Below, piece after piece: positions 8,301 through 16,637 of a DNA stretch of 64,000 nucleotides; positions within the stretch are counted from its first letter, which is position 1; every line of letters starts with the position of its first letter. This DNA is from Thermopolyspora flexuosa. Lineage in GTDB: Bacteria; Actinomycetota; Actinomycetes; Streptosporangiales; Streptosporangiaceae. The stretch spans positions 4,836,001-4,900,000 of the forward strand of contig NZ_VFPQ01000001.1 of NCBI RefSeq assembly GCF_006716785.1. Direction: 5' to 3'. Made by a program: the position numbers and the translations under genes. A model generated the notes under the pieces. That model saw only the letters and a list, made by a program, of their open reading frames with translations. It was not told the origin of the DNA and made no database searches.

Positions 8301-8513
8301 ACCCTCGACAACCAGACCCTCCTCGCCACCACCAGCGACGACGAAACCATCCGCATCTGGGACCCCCGCACCGGCCACCAACACCACACCCTCAAAGGCC
8401 ACACCGGCTCGGTGAACGCCGTGTGCGCCTTCACCCTCGACAACCAGACCCTCCTCGCCACCACCAGCGACGACAAATCCATCCGCATCTGGAGCACCGA
8501 GGCCGCCGTGTAG
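5379..8513 (+). CDS. trypsin-like protease / STAND (NACHT-like) NTPase / WD40-repeat protein
   Basis: A 1044-residue, three-part protein. Residues 10-200 are a trypsin-like serine protease with His41 (TCRHVV), Asp85 (ADVAVLQL) and Ser160 (PGFSGSGVW). Residues ~255-460 are a P-loop STAND module with Walker A GRPGAGKS (280-287), Walker B VVIDALDEV (370-378) and an IVIGTRRYD sensor-like strand, followed by a helical arm to ~735. Residues ~738-1044 are seven WD40 units of 44 residues, nearly identical. This order matches known NTP-dependent conflict systems in which the repeat domain senses an invasion signal, the NTPase oligomerises and the protease is the effector. The part before the repeats is lower in GC than the backbone, suggesting transfer. 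The ATG at 5379 lies just after the Trypco1 stop. Confidence 0.92.
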   Translation: MTSTDTPSSEWLVAIHTSEDGIEPIGVGVVIDTRRVLTCRHVVAQHPKTEPSLWVTFPLSGEDPIVRRKVVGIRVCEDMPPAIADVAVLQLIEDVPSSVRPAPIRLPEPNKMTDSCWRAYGFAHGDPFGHSAYGRISGQLSYGWIRLQTLSADRLAPGFSGSGVWCPDYRAVVGLVTQANDEGDGRAITLFQIDKWLPEENLTALTTSLTGRSGVTAPKPSAWRLSTDPEAGRHWLPRARGVTRDSERGYRFRGRVSALRKIRQWLDRENLDRRVLVVTGRPGAGKSAVLSRIVTTADAEIRAQLPPDDDAEMATIGSVACAVHARGKMAIDVASEIARAVSASPPERVDDLTNLLRQTLPICPGQNFNVVIDALDEVSNPAEARAIIHEIALPLVETCADLRIQIVIGTRRYDAQGNLLDELPRGYEIIDLDDPRYFDITDLVSYALASLRLVGDERVDNPYRDDTVALPLAEHIAKLSDRNFFIAGLIARTHGLHDQQAATPHEITSSYATDTLRTYIHQLPQVGEMPAEVALAALSFAEEPGFTAELWSIAINTLYEIDISPQKLSHFARSSGANFITEVNSEHSIATFHIAHQVLNECLREVRGRIAMPVEDESRLTKAFISLGESVGWANAPLYLLRCLPAHAQRAGMIDALLTNDNYLCHADLRQLRPFMDLARSPEAQAKARLLSQESGITDAPPSLRATMLASPREESLVDVDLPISNQTRSALRYWTERDSLYGHEDGVNAVCAFTLDNQTLLATTSDDETIRIWDPRTGHQHHTLKGHTDWVNAVCAFTLDNQTLLATTSDDETIRIWDPRTGHQHHTLKGHTDWVNAVCAFTLDNQTLLATTSDDETIRIWDPRTGHQHHTLKGHTDWVNAVCAFTLDNQTLLATTSDDETIRIWDPRTGHQHHTLKGHTGSVNAVCAFTLDNQTLLATTSDDETIRIWDPRTGHQHHTLKGHTGSVNAVCAFTLDNQTLLATTSDDETIRIWDPRTGHQHHTLKGHTGSVNAVCAFTLDNQTLLATTSDDKSIRIWSTEAAV
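7620..8513 (+). repeat. seven tandem 132-bp WD40-coding repeats, near-identical
   Basis: Units start at 7620, 7752, 7884, 8016, 8148, 8280 and 8412, each 132 bp; the last is cut after the WD core and continues to the stop. Units 1-3 end in codons for Asp-Trp and units 4-6 in codons for Gly-Ser; unit 7 differs by DKS for DET. Apart from these, the copies appear identical at DNA level. The array is much richer in GC than the preceding 2.2 kb of the same gene. Confidence 0.97.
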
Positions 8514-9057
8514 CTCGCCTGCACAGTTTGTCGAAAGAAGAAGAACAAATGCGCCCAGCAATCGCTGACTACAAGGTCTACAGAAGGCACAAACGGTAGC
8601 CAGAATTCGTCTGCGCGAGCGAAGGTGCAAGTTCAAGAGGTGCAGCCGAGCCGCCATAGCGCACTACGCACCAGTACTCTGACAGACTTCGAAAACCGCA
8701 CCTTTCCTGCGAGACATGGCCGGATGCTAATTCCTCCATCCCGGCCAGTCGCCTTCCTTGCTTATCTGGCCGATAAACGGCTGTGGTCGACGTAGGCGTA
8801 GCACTGGCGGAGTGCGCAGTCGTCGAGCGATCACGCATGCGAACCAGATCAGCAGGGCGACGCCGTTAGGTTTGGGCAAGGTGCGAGATATGCGGTGCCA
8901 CCACCTGGTGGTATCGGTAGCTGATAGCCGCAGGTGGACACATACCATGAAACAGCGATGGAAGCCGACGATCCACGCCCCGACCAGAGAATGGATTAGG
9001 CGGCCCCACAGGCTTGCGAGAGAAGAGGTCCGCGCCTATAACCAGGCACAAGTTTGA
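8514..9057. other. gap between the two defence modules
   Basis: About 540 bases between the WD40 protein and the convergent mcrC. The short frames here (for example minus 8727-8948, plus 8758-9057) show no family match, no good ribosome site and no coherent codon bias. It may be decayed coding sequence or spacer. No clear terminator hairpin was found after 8513. Confidence 0.5.
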
Positions 9058-10251
9058 TCAGGAGCTCCACATTATTGTCTTGGTCAGTTGCGCTGCTAAC
9101 TCATTAATCTGTCCGAGGATGGCGTTAGGAGACGCGGTCAGATCAAGGGCGTGACAAATGATGCGTACCCCAGCGTGACGGATCACATGATGGGCGGGGA
9201 TTGCGTTGCCCTTCGCGTAGATGAGGTGCCCCTCGGGAAGGTTGAGGGCGGTGCAGTAGGCGAGCATCTGGTAGATGTCGCCGTCGACAAAGCCCTTCGA
9301 TCGTTGCGGCTTGTATTTGGCGTCGGCGACGGCGGCGGGGCGCCCCTGGAACTCCCAGACCAGGTCGGGTCGCATCGTTATGGTGTGCGACTCGTCGAGA
9401 TGGCAGGTGTACTGAGGGCGGACGGCGCCGCCGTGGCGCGCGTGCACCTCCTCGGCGAGGGCCACGGTGACAAAGGACTCGAAGATCTTGGCGAGGTCGA
9501 ACAGGAACGTGTTCGCCACGACCTCGCCCGGTGAGTGTTCGGGTGACGTGGCCCGCCAGACGATCTCCGCCAGGCGCAGCGCGGAATGGTAGCGGGCGTT
9601 GAGGCGCGTCGGATGCCAGGCAGGCGGCGCCGTACCGGGGATCGGGAGTGTGACGGGGGCGAGCCGATTGCGCAGGGCGAGGAGTCGGCGGCGGGCCTCG
9701 TTGTCGAGGCGGGGAACGGTGAGCAGGCGGTTGACCGCACCGAGCAGGATGCGGTTCTCCGGGATGTCCATGGTGAAGTCGTCGTGGCGCACCTCCATCG
9801 GGATCACCCGGCCATGGTGGCGGCGTAGCTGGTCGGCCTCGCGGAGCCGGCCGCGCATCACGTACGAGGCGTCCTCGACGACCTGGTAGCCCTGGAGCAG
9901 GCCGCCACGCAGCGCCCGCTCGGCCTGGCGGCACAGCGAATGGGCGACCGTGGGGAGCAGGCCCTCGCGTACGTCCAGGCGTGCGGTCTCCTCCCGCCAG
10001 CCCTTGGGGTCGGTCGCATAACCGATCAGGAACAGCAGGCGATCGATCGAGAGCTTGGGCGTTATCCACACCTCGACATCGCCTACCACGGCCACGCCGA
10101 CCTTGTCCCGGGCCTGCACCTCCCAGAGGTTCCTGTCGAACGGTGAAGGTCGTGCCCGTACCACGCCGGACGCGGCGAGCCTGCGCCCTTGTTCCTCGGT
10201 GAGCCGAAGCGACACCGCAGGCCCGGTCTCGGCGATCTGTATGCGTATCAT
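9058..10251 (-). CDS. mcrC: McrC-like nuclease subunit of a McrBC restriction system
   Basis: A 397-residue protein with the McrC layout: an N-terminal DNA-contact domain with WEVQARDKVGVAVVGDVEVWITPKL, a helical middle with an EVRHDDFTMDIPENRILLGAV block typical of the family, and a C-terminal PD-(D/E)XK nuclease in which RPDLVWEF and VADAKYK (residues ~295-320) supply the Asp and Asp-Ala-Lys residues. McrC binds the McrB hexamer, stimulates its GTPase and cuts DNA carrying modified bases. The start at 10251 gives the canonical N-terminus. It is the last gene of the five-gene minus-strand operon, 26 bases after mcrB. Confidence 0.92.
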   Translation of the reverse strand: MIRIQIAETGPAVSLRLTEEQGRRLAASGVVRARPSPFDRNLWEVQARDKVGVAVVGDVEVWITPKLSIDRLLFLIGYATDPKGWREETARLDVREGLLPTVAHSLCRQAERALRGGLLQGYQVVEDASYVMRGRLREADQLRRHHGRVIPMEVRHDDFTMDIPENRILLGAVNRLLTVPRLDNEARRRLLALRNRLAPVTLPIPGTAPPAWHPTRLNARYHSALRLAEIVWRATSPEHSPGEVVANTFLFDLAKIFESFVTVALAEEVHARHGGAVRPQYTCHLDESHTITMRPDLVWEFQGRPAAVADAKYKPQRSKGFVDGDIYQMLAYCTALNLPEGHLIYAKGNAIPAHHVIRHAGVRIICHALDLTASPNAILGQINELAAQLTKTIMWSS

Positions 10252-10277
10252 CAGCGGCCGATCGGGCTGTGCGCCTG

Positions 10278-12389
10278 TCACGCCGGGATGCCGGTGGCCG
10301 CGGCGAGTTCCTTGCGCAGTGTGGACAGGCGGTAGCGGTCGAGGACGCTGCCCGGCCGGCCGTAGTGGTACTCGGCGAGCAGCGGCTCGATCGCGGTCTC
10401 CCATACGGTCTGCAGACCGTCCGGACGCCGGTAGATCTCGGGCTTCATCAGGTACGACGGGCCGATCGCCAGATCGCGATCCTCGATGCGGGCGTTGAGC
10501 GCGTCGAGGATCTGCGGGGCGTCGAGATTGTGCACCGCCTCCGGGTCGGTCTCGCGCAGTTTCTCGAGCCAGCGCGGCAGGATGCCCTTAACCGGCTCGT
10601 TTTCAGGGTGCAGCTCGACGAACCGGAAGCGGCGGCGCATCGCGGCGTCGACCAGGGCGATCGACCGGTCGGTGGTGTTCATCGTGCCGATGATGAACAG
10701 GTTCTTCGGCAGGGTGAAGTCGTCTTCCGGCGAGTACAGCAGGCCGATCGAGTCGTCGCGGTACTCCAGCAGGAAGTAGAGCTCGCCGAAGACCTTGGCC
10801 AGGTTCGCCCGGTTGATCTCATCGATGATCAGGATGTACGGGGCGGACTTGTCCTCACGCGCGGCCTCGACCATCCTCCGGAACGGCCCGGGCCGCAGTC
10901 TGTAGGTCAGCTGACCGTCGGGTCCCTGTTCCGGACGGAAGCCTTCGAAAAAGTCCTCGTAGGTGTAGGACGGGTGGAATTGCACGAGCTTGACCGCAGC
11001 CGGCTCGGCCAGCCTATTCGCCAGCCTGCGCGCGAGGAACGTCTTTCCCGTGCCCGGCGGGCCGTACAGGATGATCTGCTTGTTCTCCCACAGCAGGTCC
11101 GCGATGCGCTGCAGGTGCTCGAGGTCGATGAACGTCTCCTCGGCGAGTTCTTGAACGAGCGCGGGGAAGGCCAGTTCCGACGGCTGAGCGTCGCCTCTTT
11201 CCTTCTCGTCGCGATCGATGCCCAGCGCGTTGAGGAGCGCCTCGATCGCGTCGATGTCCTCGGTGAGCTCCACGACGTCGGCCTGGTTGTGCAGCCTGGC
11301 TGGCAGCGGTCGTGGCAGCTTGGCAAACGGCACCGGGCGGGTTTCGTTCAGCCACTCCGCCGTACGCCGCAGGTTGGATCGCTGGTCTGAAGAGCACACA
11401 TAGCGGGCGTCGCCGGTGATGCGGCCCACATACGCCTTGCCGTTCGTGGTGGTGAGCACGTAGTCGCCCGGCCGCATGCGATTGCAGAAGGCGTCGAATT
11501 CCGCAAGCTTCGCCTCGCGCACCGCGTACGTCTTGTGCTGATATCCCTCGTCAACCGCCTGCTTGAGCTGCTCGCGGTCGATCGGCAGCGTGATCTCCCT
11601 GAGGTTGGCGGCGGCGAGAGAGACCGAGTTCTTACGCAGCCAAACCGGCACTAAGTCCCGTCCGTCCACCGACGAACCGCGCACCAGCCACGCCCGCCGG
11701 ACCGAGGGCATCTCCACCACATCGGCGAGCATCTCTCGAAAGTCCTCGGTGGTCAGCCGCTGGGCGGGATTCGCCCGGCCCTCCGGGTCGAACGTAATCC
11801 CCTCCTGCTTCAAGACTTCACGCGGATCGTCGGTGCGGCCGGGTTCTGGCCACTGGAAATCGCGCGGGACAGTCCCGTCATTTAAGAGCACCCGATGCAT
11901 TGACGGGAATTTGTTCTGCCGGAGGAATCCCCAAACCGAGTTCCACGATGACTCCGCCAGTTTGGCCAGGTCGCCGTGACCGGTCCAGGTGCCCGCCTCC
12001 AGGTGGGCCATCGCCTCGGCCACCAGCATCCACCGAGGATCTTTGTGCCTCTTACGTATCTCGTTCCGCCGCTTGGCCCGGTATTGGCGCCTGAGTTCCT
12101 GCGAGAGCTCGACACTGTCGTGCTCCTCGAGCGCCTGCAGACCTGCCTCGGTGATCGCCCAACCGTTCCTCCTGGTGACCCATCCCAACGCCGCGGCCTG
12201 CATCACCTTCCAACCAAGCCGGGTTTGCCAGCGCCGACGTTCGTCGCCGGTTATCGCCAGGTACTCGGGGGCCGTTTTCACCCGCTGCTCGACCCTATCC
12301 ATGGTCTGCTGGCGGGTCAACGGCCCATCCGCGTCGCGTAAGACCTCCAGTGTCGTGCGCAGCAGCAGACTGATGGGTTCGGAAGCCAT
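10278..12389 (-). CDS. mcrB: McrB-like AAA+ GTPase with composite N-terminal DNA-reading domains
   Basis: A 703-residue protein. C-terminal AAA+ core: Walker A GPPGTGKT (~residue 440), the McrB signature IIDEINRANLAKVFGEL and sensor IIGTMNTTDRS. N-terminal parts, by inference: residues 1-110 resemble the Mrr-N winged helix (RLGWKVMQAAALGWV, GWAITEAGLQAL); ~113-175 resembles the DNA-binding domain of O6-alkylguanine transferase or ATL proteins (GTWTGHGDLAKLA, PSMHRVLLNDGTVP, with no Pro-Cys-His acceptor, so non-enzymatic); ~300-375 is a PUA/EVE-like barrel (RPGDYVLTTTNGKAYVGRITG). These modules would read modified or damaged bases and pass DNA to McrC. The start lies 9 bases after the methylase gene ends. 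Confidence 0.9.
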   Translation of the reverse strand: MASEPISLLLRTTLEVLRDADGPLTRQQTMDRVEQRVKTAPEYLAITGDERRRWQTRLGWKVMQAAALGWVTRRNGWAITEAGLQALEEHDSVELSQELRRQYRAKRRNEIRKRHKDPRWMLVAEAMAHLEAGTWTGHGDLAKLAESSWNSVWGFLRQNKFPSMHRVLLNDGTVPRDFQWPEPGRTDDPREVLKQEGITFDPEGRANPAQRLTTEDFREMLADVVEMPSVRRAWLVRGSSVDGRDLVPVWLRKNSVSLAAANLREITLPIDREQLKQAVDEGYQHKTYAVREAKLAEFDAFCNRMRPGDYVLTTTNGKAYVGRITGDARYVCSSDQRSNLRRTAEWLNETRPVPFAKLPRPLPARLHNQADVVELTEDIDAIEALLNALGIDRDEKERGDAQPSELAFPALVQELAEETFIDLEHLQRIADLLWENKQIILYGPPGTGKTFLARRLANRLAEPAAVKLVQFHPSYTYEDFFEGFRPEQGPDGQLTYRLRPGPFRRMVEAAREDKSAPYILIIDEINRANLAKVFGELYFLLEYRDDSIGLLYSPEDDFTLPKNLFIIGTMNTTDRSIALVDAAMRRRFRFVELHPENEPVKGILPRWLEKLRETDPEAVHNLDAPQILDALNARIEDRDLAIGPSYLMKPEIYRRPDGLQTVWETAIEPLLAEYHYGRPGSVLDRYRLSTLRKELAAATGIPA

Positions 12390-12398
12390 GGGCAGCTC

Positions 12399-15300
12399 CT
12401 ACTCTGCAGCCGGACGAGCCGGATGGCGGGGACCATGACCAGGAGCGGGGTCGAGCACCGTTCGGTAGCGCGTCCCATTGGCGATCGCTTCGCTCATGGT
12501 GTCGTAGATCTTCAGGATCGCCTTCTTTGTGCTCGCGAACAATGCGGGAGTGACGTTCTTGAATGCGCGGAAGGTTTCCATGATGTAGTCAACGTCATCA
12601 CGGGACACCCCGTAGAGGTGAAAGTAGGCCGCGTCCAACTCCGCGCGCAGCCAGAAGCGCCGCTCCTCGTCCCAGCGGAATGGTGGACCGTTGTCACCAT
12701 GATCGCGAGCGAATGCTTCCAGCCCATAGGACGTATAGGTCAGCTCCAGCACTCGGCTCCGCACCCAACTTCCGATCTGCTCTTCCGGGTCCCACTCACA
12801 ACACCGGTCATACGCACTCGGGGGCAGCACAGGGAGTTGAGTTAGGTAATTGTAGGTAATGTGGGTTCCGGCCATTTTCTGACGGACCACGAAGTCGAGG
12901 ACAAATGAACACAAATTGGCGTAAAGACCGGAAACATCCTTGACTGAGGGAAGAATCAGAGGGCCAGTGTGACCTATACCAGCGAGTGGCATCACCCAAC
13001 TAATCAAGGTACGCATATCTGAGCTGCGACTAATGTCGCGCCAGCCAAGGAGCCAGCCTCGCTCCCACCTCACTGCGCGACGTCTGCCACGCTCTCCTTC
13101 TGGCGGGCACAGCCGCTCCAGGACATCATCTTCGGACACCCAGTATCGCGGGATCACCACATAGTCAGGATCGTCTTTCTGCTCGGGAGTAGGGCGAGGA
13201 AGGATGCCAACATTGGCCTGCGCCTGTGTCTGCCCCTCGTAAGTACCGAACCGGTCGTCGAAGTGGTGAAGCATTTTCGCCTCATAGAGAGGCAGAAGGC
13301 GCTTGCCGTCGCGGAAGAGAACGTTATCTTTAAGCTCCCAACCCTCCTCGAGCATGCTCGTCAGCGTCTCGCCGACGGACGCATCAGGATAGAACAGGCC
13401 CGAGTCGTTGGACATGTGAAACATGGCCAGGAAGGTAAGCCCCCAAGGGTTACTTTCCTCAACGCCAGCAGAGGCCTCTCGCCAGAGCACCGGAACCCGC
13501 CGGTGTATACCGACCGTGATTTCAGCGTTTCTTTTGTAATCGAAGACCGGGCAAGTCCCAGTGTTGGGATTTATGCGCTTGATATCTTCTGGTGTCAGCG
13601 AAAACTTGCGCTCAGGGATCTGGGTGACCTGCCGGAGCCGGAAGGCGAGATCGATTCGCTCCTGTGGAGCATTGCGGCCTGAGGCACTCCAGAGACAGAA
13701 CCGAACCCGATGATCCACGTCGGGAAATATTTTTTCTTCATTTTCGAAGTCATAGATCGAGACCAGGGTATTGGTCTCAACCATGTCCTTGAAGAAGAAC
13801 TGAGTGGTTGCGTCCGTGGCAATCCCTGTAGGGAGCACCATCCCTACTCGCCCATTGGAGGCAAGGATGGTCCTACCTGTCTCCGCGAAGACGGCGTACG
13901 TGTTGATGTCGCCCCGGCCGGTCAGCGGGTAGCGACCGGAATCTCGCAGCAGGAGCGTCGTACCGTCTGCATGGCGCAGGGCCGCCTTAAATTCGGCATA
14001 CAGCCGCCGATCCGCCTCTTCCTCGCTGTCCTTTAGCCCTTCGATAGCCAATTTCCGAGCAGCAGCATTCTTCGCATTCGCTATTTCCTCGTTACGAGTG
14101 GCAAAGTACTCTTTTTCTTGAATTTTCACCCGTTCCCACGGAGGATTTCCGATCACACAGGTAAATCCACCCGACCAGCCCGTCAACGGATTCACATCGC
14201 CTTGCTCGGAAACTCGGAACACATGCGGGAACTCCACATGCCAGTGGAAAAAACGATATTCGCGACTCAGCGCATCGACCCGCGCCACGATTTCCTGTCG
14301 CCGCTCATCGAATCCGTCACCGCCGATCCAGGACAACGTCTCATCCTTGATGGTATTCATTCGCGTCTTCAGGGTGAGTTCCTGAACGAACGCGGCACAC
14401 CAGGAATCGGCCACGCGTTTTGCCGACTTCCGTTGTGCATCGATCTCGCGCAGCCTACGGCGCTGTACCGTCAGGTCACTCATACGAGCCGGCAGCGTGG
14501 AAACGAGTTTTTGGGTGTGCGATGCGATGCGCACGTTCGACTCGTGAATCGGCTCGTCACCGAACAGGGTTTCCTGGCGAATTCCCTTAGCGGCTCGATC
14601 CCTCTCTGCTTCGTTCTCCTTCGCGACGGCCGCCGCGACCTCCTTGTCATCACCCTCGATTGGCTTGTACGCCGCCTTTGGAATTCCCCGTTTGATGAGC
14701 GCCGGAGTCGCACCGAGCAGGCTGTTGCCGACGCGAATGTTCGCATCAAGGAAGGCGAGTGGCCGACCGGGTTCCACTGACTCCAACCAAAGCTGCACCT
14801 TGGCCAGCTCCGCGGACATCTCGTTGATGTCCACGCCGTAGATGCAGCGCGAGACGACCTCACGCATGGCATGCCGTACCAGATCGGGGGACGGTTCGTC
14901 CTCCCCCGAGCGGATTTGCGCGATACGGCGCGCGATACGGCGTGCCGCCGCGACAAGGAAGTGCCCGGAGCCACAGGCAGGGTCGCAGACAGTGACGTTC
15001 AGCAGTGCCTCGACCTTCGCCTCGTCGGTGTCCGCGTCACGGAGCACGTCGTCAAGCACGGGGTCGAGCGTGGTGTCGAGCAACGCCTCGGTGAGGGACG
15101 GGGGCGTGTAGTAGGAGCCGGACTTCTTGCGCTCGTTCCCGGGCGCCTCGCCTAGGGAGAACGTACGTTCGGTTGTGTCGACGTCGGGGTGGTACTCGAG
15201 CAGGCCCTCGTAGACGCTGCCGAGCTCCTCGGTGTCCAACTCGCGGAAGTTGACCGTCCGCCGATGAAAACCCGTCTCGACGACGGTCAGGTGGCGTACC

Positions 15301-16637
15301 GCCTCGAGCAGGTAGTGGTTCGCGATCTGCATGCCCTCGAGCGGGGCGTCGAGCTCGTCCGGCAGGGACGGGTTCAGCGGGGTTCCGTCGGGTAGCTCGG
15401 TGATGCGCTCGAAAAGCCCTCCGATGCCTGGGATGGCGAGGTCCGGCAGTCCTTCCTCAGTACCGAGCGCCGTGAAGATCAGCTGGACGGCCTGCCACAG
15501 GTCGTCGTGGTGGTCGACACCGCCGCGAAGCGCCCGCTCTCGCAGTCGCTGTGCCGAGAAGTAGGCGGCGTACCGCTCGCGCGCCGTCAGCACGCGGCGG
15601 TCCAGCCGGTCGCCGACCTTGGCCGGCTCCAGCAGCACGTCACGATCCTCGGCGACGAACCAGAACAGCAACCGGTAGACCGTCCGCAGGATGGCCCGGT
15701 TGAAGTCCTCCTTACTCAGCTTGCAGAGCTTGTCGAGGCTGCCGCCGTACAGGGCGAGCTTCTCCGGTGTGTCGTACATAGGGAGCTTCGCCAGCTCCTC
15801 CGGTGTTGCGGTCCCGGCGAGGCGGCGGCGCAGCAGGTCGTTCGCCGGGTGGCGGAGGAATCCGGTACCGAGGGTCTCGATGGCCCGCCGTACGCCCAAG
15901 CGCATGCGGGACCGGGCGCGCTCCCCGATCCGTACCGCGTCGTTCCGCCACCGCTCCAGCAGGCAGTCAGCGACGGTCTTCCCTTCCGGCACGGCGAACC
16001 GGGTGGCGTGCACCAGCCGGTACAGCAGCAGGAAATCGGGGAACAGACGCTCGGAGAAGATCAGCTCGAGGTCGAACTCGACGTACGCCGAGCCTGCGAG
16101 CGCCCGCGAGTCTCGCAAGAGCCGCAGACGCGCACCGTTGGAGAGGATGCCCCACAGATGGTCATCGCTGCGGTTCAGCATCTCCTGCAGCATCGATTGC
16201 GGGGCCTTGTGCGCCGCCCCGGCGATGCCCTTAGTACGGCGGTCGAGCTCGACCCCCCAGCCGACCAGGTGGATCGGCACGTGCTCCCACCGGTGACTCA
16301 CCGGGTACTGGGTGCCCTCGATCGTGAACCCACCTCCGCTGGGCTGCAGCACCCCGAAGCCCAGCGAACGGAACAGAGGCAGCAGCCAGCGTTCCCGCGT
16401 GCGTGGCGCGCGTCCCTCCTGCCTGGCACGTTCCCTCTCCCGGGCGAACGCCTCCCAGGCGCCGCACAGGTACTCGAACTCCCGGGCGGCCGCCTCCCGG
16501 ACCGTCTCGTGGGGCAGCAGGCCGTACGCCTCCGGCTCACGGCCGGGCAGCTCTGGGCCCTCCAGCACACGAGTGAAGAGGTCAGCGGTGAACAGTCCGC
16601 CGGCCGTACGCAGGGAAGGGAAAGGGGAACGGCTCAT
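12399..16637 (-). CDS. large adenine-N6 DNA methyltransferase (DrmMI/PglX/Eco57I-like)
   Basis: A 1412-residue class I SAM-dependent methyltransferase. Motif I (DPACGSGHFLVAAARR) is near residue 553, followed by YGVDINEMSAELAKVQLWLES; motif IV NPPW, diagnostic of N6-adenine methylases, is near residue 830. About 500 residues before motif I and 500 after motif IV match the long flanks of PglX and DrmMI, which carry target recognition. The likely role is marking host DNA so that the helicase modules ignore it. ATG at 16637 overlaps the previous stop as TGATG with GGAGGG upstream; an in-frame GTG at 16640 is the alternative. Codon use and GC are more mixed than in the backbone, especially at 12.8-14.3 kb, probably the specificity part. 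Confidence 0.9.
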   Translation of the reverse strand: MSRSPFPSLRTAGGLFTADLFTRVLEGPELPGREPEAYGLLPHETVREAAAREFEYLCGAWEAFARERERARQEGRAPRTRERWLLPLFRSLGFGVLQPSGGGFTIEGTQYPVSHRWEHVPIHLVGWGVELDRRTKGIAGAAHKAPQSMLQEMLNRSDDHLWGILSNGARLRLLRDSRALAGSAYVEFDLELIFSERLFPDFLLLYRLVHATRFAVPEGKTVADCLLERWRNDAVRIGERARSRMRLGVRRAIETLGTGFLRHPANDLLRRRLAGTATPEELAKLPMYDTPEKLALYGGSLDKLCKLSKEDFNRAILRTVYRLLFWFVAEDRDVLLEPAKVGDRLDRRVLTARERYAAYFSAQRLRERALRGGVDHHDDLWQAVQLIFTALGTEEGLPDLAIPGIGGLFERITELPDGTPLNPSLPDELDAPLEGMQIANHYLLEAVRHLTVVETGFHRRTVNFRELDTEELGSVYEGLLEYHPDVDTTERTFSLGEAPGNERKKSGSYYTPPSLTEALLDTTLDPVLDDVLRDADTDEAKVEALLNVTVCDPACGSGHFLVAAARRIARRIAQIRSGEDEPSPDLVRHAMREVVSRCIYGVDINEMSAELAKVQLWLESVEPGRPLAFLDANIRVGNSLLGATPALIKRGIPKAAYKPIEGDDKEVAAAVAKENEAERDRAAKGIRQETLFGDEPIHESNVRIASHTQKLVSTLPARMSDLTVQRRRLREIDAQRKSAKRVADSWCAAFVQELTLKTRMNTIKDETLSWIGGDGFDERRQEIVARVDALSREYRFFHWHVEFPHVFRVSEQGDVNPLTGWSGGFTCVIGNPPWERVKIQEKEYFATRNEEIANAKNAAARKLAIEGLKDSEEEADRRLYAEFKAALRHADGTTLLLRDSGRYPLTGRGDINTYAVFAETGRTILASNGRVGMVLPTGIATDATTQFFFKDMVETNTLVSIYDFENEEKIFPDVDHRVRFCLWSASGRNAPQERIDLAFRLRQVTQIPERKFSLTPEDIKRINPNTGTCPVFDYKRNAEITVGIHRRVPVLWREASAGVEESNPWGLTFLAMFHMSNDSGLFYPDASVGETLTSMLEEGWELKDNVLFRDGKRLLPLYEAKMLHHFDDRFGTYEGQTQAQANVGILPRPTPEQKDDPDYVVIPRYWVSEDDVLERLCPPEGERGRRRAVRWERGWLLGWRDISRSSDMRTLISWVMPLAGIGHTGPLILPSVKDVSGLYANLCSFVLDFVVRQKMAGTHITYNYLTQLPVLPPSAYDRCCEWDPEEQIGSWVRSRVLELTYTSYGLEAFARDHGDNGPPFRWDEERRFWLRAELDAAYFHLYGVSRDDVDYIMETFRAFKNVTPALFASTKKAILKIYDTMSEAIANGTRYRTVLDPAPGHGPRHPARPAAE

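Noticed and set aside
7620-8513. Tandem repeats considered as a CRISPR array or minisatellite
   Set aside because: The unit is 132 bp without unique spacers, is in frame and encodes a WD40 motif.
7485-8657. Long minus-strand frames (390 and 344 codons) with repeated motifs opposite the WD40 array
   Set aside because: They are antisense shadows of the 132-bp repeats, which keep all frames open; they have no ribosome site and no recognisable protein family.
8727-9057. Short frames between the WD40 protein and mcrC as genes
   Set aside because: There is no ribosome site, no codon bias and no family match, and they overlap each other on both strands.
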